Assembly: GCF_000981895.1 (NCBI RefSeq) | Contig: NZ_LATD01000035.1 | Location: forward strand, 1 to 54,424 | DNA from: Streptomyces odonnellii | Lineage (GTDB): Bacteria; Actinomycetota; Actinomycetes; Streptomycetales; Streptomycetaceae | Length of the DNA stretch: 54,424 nt | Direction of reading: 5' to 3' | Shown here: positions 37,848 through 46,020 of the stretch, piece by piece | Layout of the letters: the number at the start of each line of letters is the position of its first letter | Numbering within the stretch: the stretch's first letter is position 1 | The notes under the pieces: generated by a model | The model's database searches: none | What the model was told of the DNA's origin: nothing | Seen by the model: the letters and a program-made list of their open reading frames with translations, nothing else | Translations under genes and position numbers: made by a program

Positions 37848-39668
37848 ATGACGGTGAGGCGCGTGCTCGTACGTACGCGGCGGGCATGGGCACGCGCGAG
37901 GTCCGGGACGCCCCGCGCCACCGCGGAGTCCGGGACGGCGCGTACGAGCGGCGGGTCCGGGACGGCACGTACGACCGGGGAGTCCGGGAAGGCAGGTACG
38001 ACCGGCGGGTCCGGGACAGCGCGGGCGACCAGGGGGCCCGGAATGGCGCGTACCACCGCAGGGCCCGGGACGGCGCACGCCGTACGGCCGGTGCCGTCGG
38101 CGCACACGATGCCGCCGGAGTCGCGCCGCGCCCGGTCGGCGCGCGCCGTGCGGTCGGTACGGTCCATCCGGCCGGCACACGCCGTGCGGTCGCTGCTGCA
38201 CGAGACGACAGAGGGCTGGGCCGCCGTGCGCCGCGCCCCGCGCCGTACCGTCGCCGCCGAGGCGCTGGGCTGTCTGCTGACGGCGGCCCTCGGGCTGATC
38301 CCCCTGCTGCTGGTGCTCCCGGACCGGCCGGTCCTGGCCGTGCTGGAAGCGCTGTACGCGGCGTGCCTGATGCCCCTGCGGCGCGGTCGGCCGTTCCTGG
38401 CGGTGGTGGGTACGGCGCCACTGCTCGTCGGTCCGAACGTCTGGGTGCTGGCGGTCGCGCCGCTGATCGTGCTGCCCGCCACCCGCCGGATCGCGCCCCC
38501 GCGCCGCGCGTGGCACGCCGTGTGGGCGGCCTGCGCGCTGGCAGCGGTGCTGACGATCGCGGAGCGGCTGTTCCGGCCGGGCGCCTTGGCGGAGGAACTG
38601 GCCGGGAACGGCCTCTCCGCCGTTCTCCTTGTGCTGCTCCCCGCGCTTTCCGGGGTACTGCTTGGGCGGCGCCGGCCTCTGGTCAGTCTGCTGCGGGAAC
38701 GCAACGCCTATCTGGAACAGGCCCGTTCACTGACCGCCGCCGCGGCGCGGCTGGAGGAACGTACCCGTATCGCAGGTGAGATGCACGATCTCCTCGGCCA
38801 TCGGCTGAGCCTGATATCGGTGCACGCCGGGGCGCTGGAACTGGCCGCCGCACGCCAGGCACCGCCATTGGCGGGGCAGGCCGAGCTGCTGCGTACGACC
38901 GCCGGTACGGCGATGGAGGAACTGCGCGACATCCTGGGCCTGTTGCGCCGCGAGGACACGGCGGTGCCGGTGCCCGAGCCCGACGCGAACCGGGGGACAC
39001 GCGAGGACATCGCCGCTCTGGTGGCGGAGTCCCGGCAGGCGGGTGTTGCTGTCGAACTCGACTGGTCGCTCCCCGACACGGCCGAACCGGGCCCGCGCAC
39101 CCGCCAGTCGCTGCACCGCGTGGTCCGCGAGGGGCTGACGAACGTGCTCAAGCACGCGTCCGGGGCGCCCACGCGCGTGGAGGTCGGGATCGGCCCCGGT
39201 GGCCGAGGCGCCTCCGGCGGCAAGGGCGCTCCCGGCGGCAGGGGTGCTCCCGGTGGCAGGGGTGCTCCCGGTGGCAGCGGCAGCGACTCCGTCCGGATCG
39301 AAGTCTCCGTCACCAACGAGCCGCCGCGCGCGGGACGTCACCAGGGGACCGGAAGCCGCAGCGGGCTGGCCGGTCTGGAGGAGCGGATCGCACTGCTCGG
39401 GGGTTCGTTCGTGGCGGGCCCCCTGCCGAACGGCGGGTTCCGCCTGGCCGCCGTACTGCCGTGCCGTCCGGACGGCACCACCCTGGCCGTACCCCTGCCG
39501 GGGGCCGTCCCCCCGACGGGCACCCCGCTCACCGGAACCAGCCCTCCACTGTCGGACGAGGTCCTCACCTGGCCACGGGTGCTGGGTGCGGGCTGCGCGG
39601 CCACGCTCGTGATCCTGCCCACGGCGACCTTTCTGATCATGCTCCTGGCGATGGCCGCTCTGAGATGA
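37848..39668 (+). CDS. Two-component sensor histidine kinase
   Basis: 606 aa from ATG 37848 (GGCGAGGGCAGGG upstream). The first 115 residues are a basic, Thr/Gly-rich low-complexity extension built from seven 9-residue repeats (19-81). Membrane helices lie at about 140-285. The HisKA_3 box is IAGEMHDLLGHRL with phospho-His at about 313; the HATPase has EGLTNVLKHA and SGLAGLEERIALLGG, with a (GAPGGR)n insert at 454-477 between them. The C-terminus has an extra hydrophobic helix. The true start could be later than 37848, since the repeat region has no known family match. The response regulator follows after 52 bp. Confidence 0.82.
   Translation: MTVRRVLVRTRRAWARARSGTPRATAESGTARTSGGSGTARTTGESGKAGTTGGSGTARATRGPGMARTTAGPGTAHAVRPVPSAHTMPPESRRARSARAVRSVRSIRPAHAVRSLLHETTEGWAAVRRAPRRTVAAEALGCLLTAALGLIPLLLVLPDRPVLAVLEALYAACLMPLRRGRPFLAVVGTAPLLVGPNVWVLAVAPLIVLPATRRIAPPRRAWHAVWAACALAAVLTIAERLFRPGALAEELAGNGLSAVLLVLLPALSGVLLGRRRPLVSLLRERNAYLEQARSLTAAAARLEERTRIAGEMHDLLGHRLSLISVHAGALELAAARQAPPLAGQAELLRTTAGTAMEELRDILGLLRREDTAVPVPEPDANRGTREDIAALVAESRQAGVAVELDWSLPDTAEPGPRTRQSLHRVVREGLTNVLKHASGAPTRVEVGIGPGGRGASGGKGAPGGRGAPGGRGAPGGSGSDSVRIEVSVTNEPPRAGRHQGTGSRSGLAGLEERIALLGGSFVAGPLPNGGFRLAAVLPCRPDGTTLAVPLPGAVPPTGTPLTGTSPPLSDEVLTWPRVLGAGCAATLVILPTATFLIMLLAMAALR
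37902..38090 (+). repeat. 27-bp minisatellite at the kinase N-terminus
   Basis: Seven tandem 27-bp units (189 bp) coding for 9-residue repeats of the type SGTARTTGG, decaying toward both ends (SGTPRATAE first, PGTAHAVRP last). Every unit keeps the reading frame. Confidence 0.85.
39207..39278 (+). repeat. 18-bp minisatellite in the kinase ATPase domain
   Basis: Four tandem units related to GGTGCTCCCGGTGGCAGG (39207, 39225, 39243, 39261), coding for GAPGGR-like repeats between the N-box and the G-boxes of the kinase. Confidence 0.85.
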
Positions 39669-39720
39669 AGTCGCCCTGGGACAAGGCCGCTCGGGGATGA
39701 AGCCGCCCTAGGATGAAGCG

Positions 39721-40374
39721 GTGATCCGAGTCCTCATAGCCGACGACGAGGCGTTGATGCGCGCCGGTATCAAGCTGATCCTGGAGAACGCCGAGGACAT
39801 CGAAGTGGTGGCCGAGGCGGGTGACGGCCATGAAGCCGCCGCGGCCTGCCGCGACCGGACGATCGACGTGGCGCTGCTCGACATCCAGATGCCGAACCGG
39901 GACGGAATCGCCGCCGCCGAGGACATCGCCCGCACCTCCCCGGCCACCCACGTGGTGATGCTCACGGCATTCGGCGAGGAGCAGAGCGTGACGCGGGCCC
40001 TGCGCGTCGGCGCGAGCGGCTTCCTCCTCAAGGACACGGGCCCCACCGAACTGATCCACGCGGTACGCCTCGCCGCGAGCGGCGAACCGGTGCTGGCCCC
40101 CCGGATCACCCGGCAGTTGATGGAACGGCACGTACGCTCCGCCCAGGACACCCAGGCCGCCCGGAGCAAGGTCGAGTCCCTGACCGCCGCCGAGCGGAAC
40201 GTCCTACGGCTGCTGGGCACCGGCCTGTCGAACGCCGAGATCGCCGACGAGCTCTACCTGAGCGCGAGCACGGTCAAAGCCCACATCAGCCGAATCCTCA
40301 CCCGCACGGGCTGCGCCAACCGCGTCCAGGCCGCCGTCCTGGCCCACGACGCGGAACTGCTCACCGACCACTGA
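39721..40374 (+). CDS. NarL/LuxR-type response regulator
   Basis: 217 aa from GTG 39721. The receiver domain has the acidic pair DDE near residue 8, phospho-acceptor Asp54 (VALLDIQMPN) and the conserved Lys in GFLLKDTG; the LuxR HTH lies at about 150-210 (LTAAERNVLRLLGTGLSNAEIADELYLSASTVKAHISR). It is the partner of the kinase directly upstream. Just before the start the sequence ATGAAG-CGCCCT occurs twice (39666 and 39697), and AGGATGAAG at 39711 may be the ribosome site. Target genes unknown. Confidence 0.9.
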   Translation: MIRVLIADDEALMRAGIKLILENAEDIEVVAEAGDGHEAAAACRDRTIDVALLDIQMPNRDGIAAAEDIARTSPATHVVMLTAFGEEQSVTRALRVGASGFLLKDTGPTELIHAVRLAASGEPVLAPRITRQLMERHVRSAQDTQAARSKVESLTAAERNVLRLLGTGLSNAEIADELYLSASTVKAHISRILTRTGCANRVQAAVLAHDAELLTDH

Positions 40375-40453
40375 AGCCGTTGCCTCTACGGCGTCCAGCC
40401 CGTCGGACCTGCCGGACACGCTGACGGTCCGCGCCCGCACCCCGGCCCAGAGG

Positions 40454-41014
40454 TCACTGGCCCACGCGTCCGTCGATGCGCTCGCGCAGCAGATCGGCGT
40501 GTCCGCAGTGACGGGCGTACTCCTCGATCCTGTGCACCATCAGCTCCCGGACCGCGATCCCGTCCTTCCCCACACGCTCACCCAGGTCCGGATGCTCGGC
40601 CAACGCGGCGTCGGTCGCGGCCTGTTCGCGCTCCAGAGCGGCGTACGCGGCGTCGACCTCGGCCTGGTCGGCGACAGCTCCGTCGAAGTCCGCGTCACGC
40701 TCGCCGTACAGCTTCGGCAGCGGATCTCCGTCGCTGATCCAGTTGCGCCAGTCCCGTTCCACCTCGACGAGGTGCCGGAGCAGACCGAGCAGCGACATCG
40801 TCGACGGCGGAACCGACCGACGGGCCAATTGCTCCGCGTCCAGACCCTCGCACTTCATCCGCAGTGTCGTCCGGTAGTCCGCGAGGAAGTCCAGCAACGT
40901 CGCAAGCTCGCCGTCGGGACTGGCTCCATCCCGGTTACGGGGGTCGTCGTCCGGGTCGGCCCACATGTCGGGGTAGACGGTCGCCTGGCTCCATCGTGCT
41001 GGCTGGTCGCTCAT
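40454..41014 (-). CDS. DinB-family protein (DUF664)
   Basis: About 186 aa. A four-helix DinB/YfiT-like fold is indicated by LLDFLADYRTTLRMKCEGLDAEQLARRSVPPSTMSLLGLLRHLVEVERDWR (only parts listed as motif: SLLGLLRHLVEVERDW and MVHRIEEYARHCGHADLLRE). Histidines in LLRHLVEVE and ARHCGHAD form the likely metal triad. Such proteins are thiol-dependent S-transferases, for example with mycothiol in actinobacteria. ATG 41014 (MSDQPARW) and ATG 41023 are both possible starts; neither has a strong ribosome site. Confidence 0.85.
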   Translation of the reverse strand: MSDQPARWSQATVYPDMWADPDDDPRNRDGASPDGELATLLDFLADYRTTLRMKCEGLDAEQLARRSVPPSTMSLLGLLRHLVEVERDWRNWISDGDPLPKLYGERDADFDGAVADQAEVDAAYAALEREQAATDAALAEHPDLGERVGKDGIAVRELMVHRIEEYARHCGHADLLRERIDGRVGQ

Positions 41015-41100
41015 GCGGTCCATGGTCGGCCGTGGGGGCCGACGTCCGCCAGTGCATTACGTTTGATGTGCTCTTCACGGGACTACCGTGTGCTGCCTGG

Positions 41101-41700
41101 TCAGGTGCTTTCCAAGAAGTCCCTCACGAGGGGGGTCGGATGGAGGGCGAGCTTTTTCCTCAGGCCGGTGAGGAGGCTGGTTCCGCGAGCGGAGGTGACG
41201 CCCCCGAGCGCCTGTACCGCCCGAGTGGCGGTGTGTACGGCGGCGTCGAGGTTGCCGAGCGCGAGGTGAGCGTCGGCTTCGCGGGTCAGGCGCAGCGCGG
41301 CGGTGCGCGGGTGGGACTGGTCGTGTGTGCCGGTCCGGTGGGCGGCTGTGACGGCGGCGTGGTGGGTGAGGGCACGGCGGGGGTCGCGGAGGTCGAGGGC
41401 GTTGGTGGCTGCCCAGCCGTGGAGTTCGTCGCGGTTGATCCAGTAGACACAGGCGGGTTCGTTGTCCGGGAGGCCGGCGCGGTCGTAGGCGTCGAACATG
41501 GCCTGTTCGGCGCGCCGACTGGCCAGGTTGTTTCCGGCGCGTGCGTGGGCACGGGAGGCGCGGGCGTGGAGCACGGCGGCCATCCGGGGGGATCCGGTCC
41601 GGGCGGCCTGGCGGTGTGCGGCGTCCACGAGTTGGAGCGCGCCTGCGGGGTCGCCGGTGCTGTAGCGCAGCATGGCCCAGAAGCCGAGGGTGTTGGCACG
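41101..41700 (-). pseudogene. C-terminal remnant of an XRE/TPR-type regulator
   Basis: The - strand frame ending at 41101 reads about 195 residues of a TPR-like helical array (LVDAAHRQAARTG, ARASRAHARAGNNLASRRAEQAMFDAYDRAG, ALRLTREADAHLALGNLDAAVHTATRAVQAL). This matches the C-terminal half of Streptomyces XRE regulators of about 400 aa, but the N-terminal HTH half is missing. Upstream of about 41700 the sequence changes to an unrelated methyltransferase on the other strand. An internal ATG at 41673 could still give a 190-aa protein. I treat it as truncated. Confidence 0.65.
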
Positions 41701-42140
41701 CCGACGGCATCGTCTGCGTCGACGCCTTCGGGTTCGCCCCCGATCCGAAGGGCGTACTGCGGGAGATGCGCAGAATACTGCGTCCCGGCGGCAGGGCCGT
41801 CCTGACCTCCGGCAGTCTCCGCAGCCGCCCGGTGGCCCCGCCGTGGCCGGAGCGGGCCGCAGCGGCGGGCCTGGAGCTGGAGTGGGAGGAGGAACGGCCG
41901 CACGAACCGGCGATGTGGAGCCGCCTCTACCGGCTGTGGACAGAACACGAGGCGGACCTGCGGCTTCACCTCGGCGACGACCAGGCCGAGAGCATGCTCA
42001 CCGAAGCACGCACAAGATCACGGACCGTCGGTGACCGACGGTCCGTCACCGTTACGCTGAAGCGGCCCGGTTGCAAGGACGAACCCTCACGACCACGGCC
42101 CGACAGAGCCGTCCAAGGGCACGGAACGAAAGGCAGGTAA
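41701..42140 (+). pseudogene. C-terminal remnant of a class I SAM methyltransferase
   Basis: The + strand frame ending at 42140 reads DGIVCVDAFGFAPDPKGVLREMRRILRPGGRAVLTS, the motif-IV to post-III part of a class I methyltransferase, followed by SRLYRLWTEHEADLRLHLG and a C-terminal strand. The SAM-binding N-terminal half is absent and there is no plausible start; upstream sequence belongs to the truncated regulator. The last 20 residues (after TVTLKRP) look like read-through. It ends 8 bp before gpsA. Confidence 0.6.
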
Positions 42141-42148
42141 GCCGGCCG

Positions 42149-43153
42149 ATGCCAACTCGTGTGGCCGTCTACGGGGCTGGGTCCTGGGGCACAGCGTTCT
42201 CCATGGTCCTCGCCGACGCCGGGTGTGAAGTTGCGCTGTGGGGGCGCCGTCCCGAACTGGTCGATGCCATCAACATCACCCGCACCAACCCCGACTACCT
42301 GCCGGACGTGCTCCTGCCGGACCGGATCACCGCGACCGCTGACGCGGCCGAGGCAGCCAAGGGCGCCGACATCGCGGTGCTCGCAGTCGCTGCGCAGACC
42401 CTGCGTACCAACCTTGTTGCATTGGCCCCGCTTCTCTCGGACGACACCGTTCTCGTCTCCCTGATGAAGGGCGTCGAACTGGGCACGGCGAAGCTGATGA
42501 GTGAGGTGATCGCGGAGGTCACGGATGCCGGGCCCGAGCGGATCGCGGCTCTCTCCGGACCCAATCTCGCCGGCGAGATCACCCGCCGGCAGCCTGCTGC
42601 GAGTGTCGTGGCCTGCTTGGACACGGACGTCGCCGAGCGACTGCAAGCCGCCTGCCACACCCCGTACTTCCGTCCGTACACCAGCACCGATGTCATCGGC
42701 TGCGAACTCGGCGGAGCCGTCAAGAACGTCATTGCCCTGGCCGTGGGCATCGCCGACGGACACGGCCTCGGCGACAACACCAAGGCGGCGCTCATCACCC
42801 GAGGTCTCGCGGAGACCACCCGGCTTGCCCAGGCCATGGGCGCCGACCCACGGACCCTCGCGGGACTCGCCGGTATGGGCGACCTCGTCGCCACCTGCTC
42901 CTCACCCCTGTCCCGCAACCACACCTTCGGAACCAACCTCGGCCGCGGCCTCACGGTGTCCGAGACGGTCGCGGTCACCCAGCAGACAGCCGAAGGTGTC
43001 ACCTCTTGTAAGTCCGTGCTGGATCTGGCACGGCGCCATCATGTCGACATGCCGATCACTGAGACCGTTGTCGGCATTGTCCATGGCGGTAAGTCGCCGC
43101 AGGAGGCCATCAGGGAGCTGATGTCCCGCTCGGCGAAACCCGAACTTCGCTGA
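42149..43153 (+). CDS. gpsA: NAD(P)-dependent glycerol-3-phosphate dehydrogenase
   Basis: Reduces dihydroxyacetone phosphate to sn-glycerol-3-phosphate for membrane lipid synthesis. It has 334 aa from ATG 42149 with AAGGCAGG upstream. The Rossmann motif is VYGAGSWGTAFS (about 7-18), followed by SLMKGVE, LSGPNLAGEI, the catalytic Lys in GGAVKNVIALAVGI, and LAGMGDLVATC. All motifs look intact. Streptomyces normally carry gpsA elsewhere beside ddl, so this is likely a second copy. Its placement after a rearranged junction and before a RiPP locus suggests it arrived with accessory DNA. Confidence 0.92.
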   Translation: MPTRVAVYGAGSWGTAFSMVLADAGCEVALWGRRPELVDAINITRTNPDYLPDVLLPDRITATADAAEAAKGADIAVLAVAAQTLRTNLVALAPLLSDDTVLVSLMKGVELGTAKLMSEVIAEVTDAGPERIAALSGPNLAGEITRRQPAASVVACLDTDVAERLQAACHTPYFRPYTSTDVIGCELGGAVKNVIALAVGIADGHGLGDNTKAALITRGLAETTRLAQAMGADPRTLAGLAGMGDLVATCSSPLSRNHTFGTNLGRGLTVSETVAVTQQTAEGVTSCKSVLDLARRHHVDMPITETVVGIVHGGKSPQEAIRELMSRSAKPELR

Positions 43154-43203
43154 CTGGGCAGCTTGGACCACGTCGAGCAGTGTTGTCCCGACGGGCGGGT
43201 GGT

Positions 43204-43415
43204 TCAGTCGGTGGCCACGCCGGAGCGGATCACGGCGACGAAGTGGGCACATGCGGTGGCAGGGACGAGGAGTGCCGGTCCGGTCCGGTTCTTGGCGGCC
43301 TCCGCACCATGGGGAAAGCCGCCACTTCGGTGGGCCCAGCAAGGGGCCTTGTCCAGTTGTGTCCGGACCGTACGTACTCGATGCAGGCGGTCCGGACTTC
43401 CGAGTTGGTTGGTCG
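43204..43415 (-). pseudogene. Decayed remnant of a tandem DUF397 pair
   Basis: From 43296 down to the TGA at 43204 the - strand reads KNRTGPALLVPATACAHFVA followed by VIRSGVATD, matching the C-terminus of the intact DUF397 at 47715-47948 (KNRPGPTLLVPATAWATFID). Just upstream is a 24-bp spacer (43311-43334) identical but for one base to 47987-48010, and beyond it about 43345-43400 reads like the tail of the second intact DUF397 (ACIEYVRSGHN versus SFIEFVRATHN). So both genes of the right-hand pair are represented here with their N-termini deleted. Confidence 0.75.
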
Positions 43416-44615
43416 TCAGGGCCGGGGCAGGGACAGCATCGGCATCCGTGGATGGTGCACGTGCTGCTCGTTCCCGTGAACATGCAGCCGAAAGGTCTCC
43501 GGCCCTGGACGGCCTGCGGTGTCGTAGGCGGTCAGGACGGTCTCGACGCGGTCCCAAAGGCGGAACGGGCCGCTCTCGCGTACCTGCCACCTGCCGTCGC
43601 GTGCGGTGAGCGAGGCGGCGGAGCCAGTGACGACGTCGACTAGGTGCACGACCTCGTCGACAGTGACCATCTGCACGTCCGGCACGGCGCACTGGGTGAG
43701 GAACCGCAGATGGAATGCTTCCTCGGTGGCGGCCGTGATCCGCTCCGGGCTATGCAGGGCTGGACGCGCGGTCGTGGGGAGGCCGGCGGCCCAGTGGGCA
43801 GGATTGCCGAATGCGGGGGCCGCCTGAGTGCGGGCGGACATGAATGAGACGGTGCCGCCCAGCAACGGTCCCTCGGCGGTGCCGTCGCCGTTGACGGTCA
43901 GCAGAACGCGCGCGTATCCGTAGAGCCAGCCGCTCAGAGTGAGCAGGATTTTCCCGCCGGGCCTGGTCTGCGCGGTCAGGGCCGGAGGTACGGCGCGGAA
44001 GGAACAGGCGGCCACGATCCGGTCGACCGGTGCTTCGGGCCAGTAGCCGTACAGTCCGTCTGCCACGGCCAAGGTGGGCGTATAGCCGCAGTCGTACAGC
44101 GCCGCTGCGGCCGTCTCCAACCGACGGCCGTCGACCTCGATGGAGGTGACGGCGTCGGAACCGAGGCGTTCACATGCGAGAGCAGTGGAGTAGCCGCTGC
44201 CGGTGCCGAGTTCAAGCACTGTGTGCCCCTCGGTGATGTCTGCGTCCGCCCACATCCGCACCACCAGGGACGGCAGCGTGGATGAGGATGTCGGGGCCCC
44301 GCCGTGTCTTGCCGCGGGTTGCTTCCAGTCCGGCTCGTCACCGTCGAACTGCGTGATCAGCGTGGCGTCCGAGTACGCGGCGGCGAGCCACCGGCTGTGG
44401 TCGAGTTCGGCGGTGACCGGTTCCCACACCGTCAGCCCGCGGTCGTCCCGCTGGTCGGCGGGCAGATAGAAGCCGGGCACGAAACGATGCCGGGGCACCG
44501 TTCGCACCGCCTGTCGCCAGGCCGGGTCGGCCAGGGAACCAGCCTCGGTGAGGGACCTGGCCAGAGACTCGCGCAGGCGGGCCGCCTCGGTCTCAGACTC
44601 GGCGGGCACGGTCAT
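43416..44615 (-). CDS. tgmC: PCMT-like methyltransferase of a graspetide cluster
   Basis: 399 aa. The N-terminal region has PRHRFVPGFYLP, as in protein-L-isoaspartate methyltransferases (PRxxFVP), and the SAM site is LELGTGSGYSTALACERLG followed by SIEVD. A C-terminal extension of about 170 residues is typical of the ATP-grasp maturase-associated methyltransferase family (TgmC). PIMT homologues in RiPP clusters methylate an Asp of the cyclised peptide, which can then form an aspartimide, as described for fuscimiditide. The start at 44615 overlaps the end of the ATP-grasp gene by 23 bp, with GGAGG nine bases upstream, so the two are translationally coupled. This is the last gene of the operon. 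Confidence 0.88.
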   Translation of the reverse strand: MTVPAESETEAARLRESLARSLTEAGSLADPAWRQAVRTVPRHRFVPGFYLPADQRDDRGLTVWEPVTAELDHSRWLAAAYSDATLITQFDGDEPDWKQPAARHGGAPTSSSTLPSLVVRMWADADITEGHTVLELGTGSGYSTALACERLGSDAVTSIEVDGRRLETAAAALYDCGYTPTLAVADGLYGYWPEAPVDRIVAACSFRAVPPALTAQTRPGGKILLTLSGWLYGYARVLLTVNGDGTAEGPLLGGTVSFMSARTQAAPAFGNPAHWAAGLPTTARPALHSPERITAATEEAFHLRFLTQCAVPDVQMVTVDEVVHLVDVVTGSAASLTARDGRWQVRESGPFRLWDRVETVLTAYDTAGRPGPETFRLHVHGNEQHVHHPRMPMLSLPRP

Positions 44616-45591
44616 GAACCGCTGCCTCCTTCCTGCTCAAGATGTCGGCGAACGCCTCGGTGATGGCTTCCGCGTCGGGAAGCCAGCCCCATTGGCCGTT
44701 CGGATTGCACTCGATCCAGGTCCAGTGTCGTGGGTCGTCCCCGTCGTCGGTGAGGGCGAAGTCGAAGCAGCCGAAGAGCAGGTCGAAGGCGGCCAGGTAG
44801 CTGTGCATGGCCGCCTCGATCGGGGCTGGCACGGTGATGGGAGCGTGCAGCAGCTCGTCCCAGTTGCCACGACGCCAGTCCAGAGAGCCGTCCGGCGCGG
44901 CGATCTGCTGAGCGAACACTTGGCGGCCGACGACAGTCACCCGTACATCCCCGGTCTTCGGTACCTCGGCCTGGAACAGGTGCGCGGTCACTGCGAGCGC
45001 GTCGTCAAAGGTCTCCGGAGCGACGCGCTGGGTCCAGAGCGCCCCGGTGTGGCCACCTTCGTCGGGAGGCAGGCCGCGGAAGGACTTGTAGACGACCGGG
45101 CCGTTGTCGGAGGCGAACTTCCTTGCGGCTTCGGCGTCGTTGGTGACCAGGGTCGGCGGGATGGTGAACCCGAGCCGGGCGGCCATCCGGAGCTGGGCGG
45201 GTTTGAAATCGGCGCGGGCGACGGCTGCGGGGTGGTTGATGTACCGGGCGCCGTCCAGGCTGCTCAAGATTCCGCCGAGGCCGTGCCGGGCTTCGGCGGA
45301 AGCGAAGTCGCGCTGCTGCGTCGGCAGATGCGCGAACCGGGCGGTGTACGGGGTGGGGCGGCGGTAGTACACCGCCGCCACCTCCCTCAGCTCCACCTCG
45401 CGGCTTGCTGTACGCAGTCGCCCGCTCCACGCCGGTGCCCCGACACCGATGCGGGCGCTGAAAGTCAGGCCCGCCCCGATGTCGGCGGGGTCGACGCGTG
45501 CGACAGGCACCCCGCGCTTGTTCAGCGCATCGATGACCAGATCGGCGGTGGTGTCTTCCAGGGACGTGACGACCAGAACGAGGGGAGCCAC
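44593..45591 (-). CDS. tgmB: ATP-grasp RiPP maturase (graspetide synthetase)
   Basis: 332 aa. ATP-grasp ligases of this type activate Asp/Glu side chains of a precursor peptide as acyl-phosphates and join them to Thr/Ser (ester) or Lys (amide), making macrocycles. Visible features: N-terminal pre-ATP-grasp domain with VYYRRPTPY, a central ARLGFTIPPTLVTND and VVYKSFRGLPPDE (ATP-binding Lys), and the Mg-binding C-terminal FDFALTDDG and WIECNPNGQWGWLP, a signature of the TgmB group. It starts at GTG 45591, three bases after the precursor stop, with the ribosome probably re-initiating. Confidence 0.92.
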   Translation of the reverse strand: MAPLVLVVTSLEDTTADLVIDALNKRGVPVARVDPADIGAGLTFSARIGVGAPAWSGRLRTASREVELREVAAVYYRRPTPYTARFAHLPTQQRDFASAEARHGLGGILSSLDGARYINHPAAVARADFKPAQLRMAARLGFTIPPTLVTNDAEAARKFASDNGPVVYKSFRGLPPDEGGHTGALWTQRVAPETFDDALAVTAHLFQAEVPKTGDVRVTVVGRQVFAQQIAAPDGSLDWRRGNWDELLHAPITVPAPIEAAMHSYLAAFDLLFGCFDFALTDDGDDPRHWTWIECNPNGQWGWLPDAEAITEAFADILSRKEAAVHDRARRV

Positions 45592-45594
45592 CGG

Positions 45595-45861
45595 TCAGTC
45601 CGACTCGTAGTCGGTGGTGTTGTCGTCCTGGGTCTGCGGCTGCGGGTTCTGCCCGTCGCCGCCGCCGGACACCGAGGCGGTGCCCTTGGTCTTGGATGTG
45701 CCGTGTTTGCCCATCTCCACCACCTGGCCGACGGCGTCGGTGTAACGGGCGGTCTGCGTGGCCTCGTTCAGCGTCACCGCCGTGTACGGCGGGGCGCCGA
45801 CCGGCAGCCGGTCGGTCACCAGCCGCATCGCCCATGGAGCCTGGGGCACAAGCGTCGCCAT
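45595..45861 (-). CDS. tgmA: Graspetide precursor peptide (ATP-grasp target RiPP)
   Basis: 88 aa behind an excellent AAAGGAGA. The leader has the conserved PWAMRLVTDRLP segment (9-20) expected to dock on the maturase, then a variable part to about residue 54. The likely core (about 55-88) is rich in possible partners: donors T55, S56, T58, T61, S63, S65, T77, T82, T83, S87 and acceptors D69, D79, D80, D84, E86, D88; K57 and K59 could form amides. The C-terminus QNPQPQTQDDNTTDYESD fits the TgmA family. Asp79-Asp80 or Asp84 are candidates for aspartimide formation by the neighbouring PCMT-like enzyme. Confidence 0.9.
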   Translation of the reverse strand: MATLVPQAPWAMRLVTDRLPVGAPPYTAVTLNEATQTARYTDAVGQVVEMGKHGTSKTKGTASVSGGGDGQNPQPQTQDDNTTDYESD

Positions 45862-46020
45862 GCGAGATCTCCTTTTCTCTTCTGGTCCGGGGGCAGCCGG
45901 TCGACTGTCCGCGTCAGCAGAATCCGCCCACCCGCCGGGCCCTGGCCAGTACCGTATAGGTCGCGAACCGTGGCGAATTCATTGCACTGCGTAATTGCGT
46001 GTCCAGGGAGGCGAATGCCA
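45862..46020. promoter_or_regulatory. Divergent promoter region of the graspetide operon and its regulator
   Basis: The region has a GC drop around 45950-46000. TATAGG near 45954 (+ strand) could be a -10 for the regulator, and its complement TATACGG a -10 for the precursor operon; ACC-GTATA-GGT forms a small inverted repeat. ATTGCACTGCG and TAATTGCGTG at about 45980-46000 are loosely repeated. No confident box pairing; bidirectional control by the divergent XRE protein is inferred from layout. Confidence 0.4.

Noticed and set aside
43180..43479. Small + strand ORFs over the DUF397 remnant
   Set aside because: The - strand matches DUF397 C-termini; the + strand peptides have no family features or ribosome sites.
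44548..46014. 490-codon in-frame N-terminal extension of the XRE/TPR regulator
   Set aside because: It runs antisense through the ATP-grasp and precursor genes, while GGGAGG and ATG 46021 give a normal HTH start.
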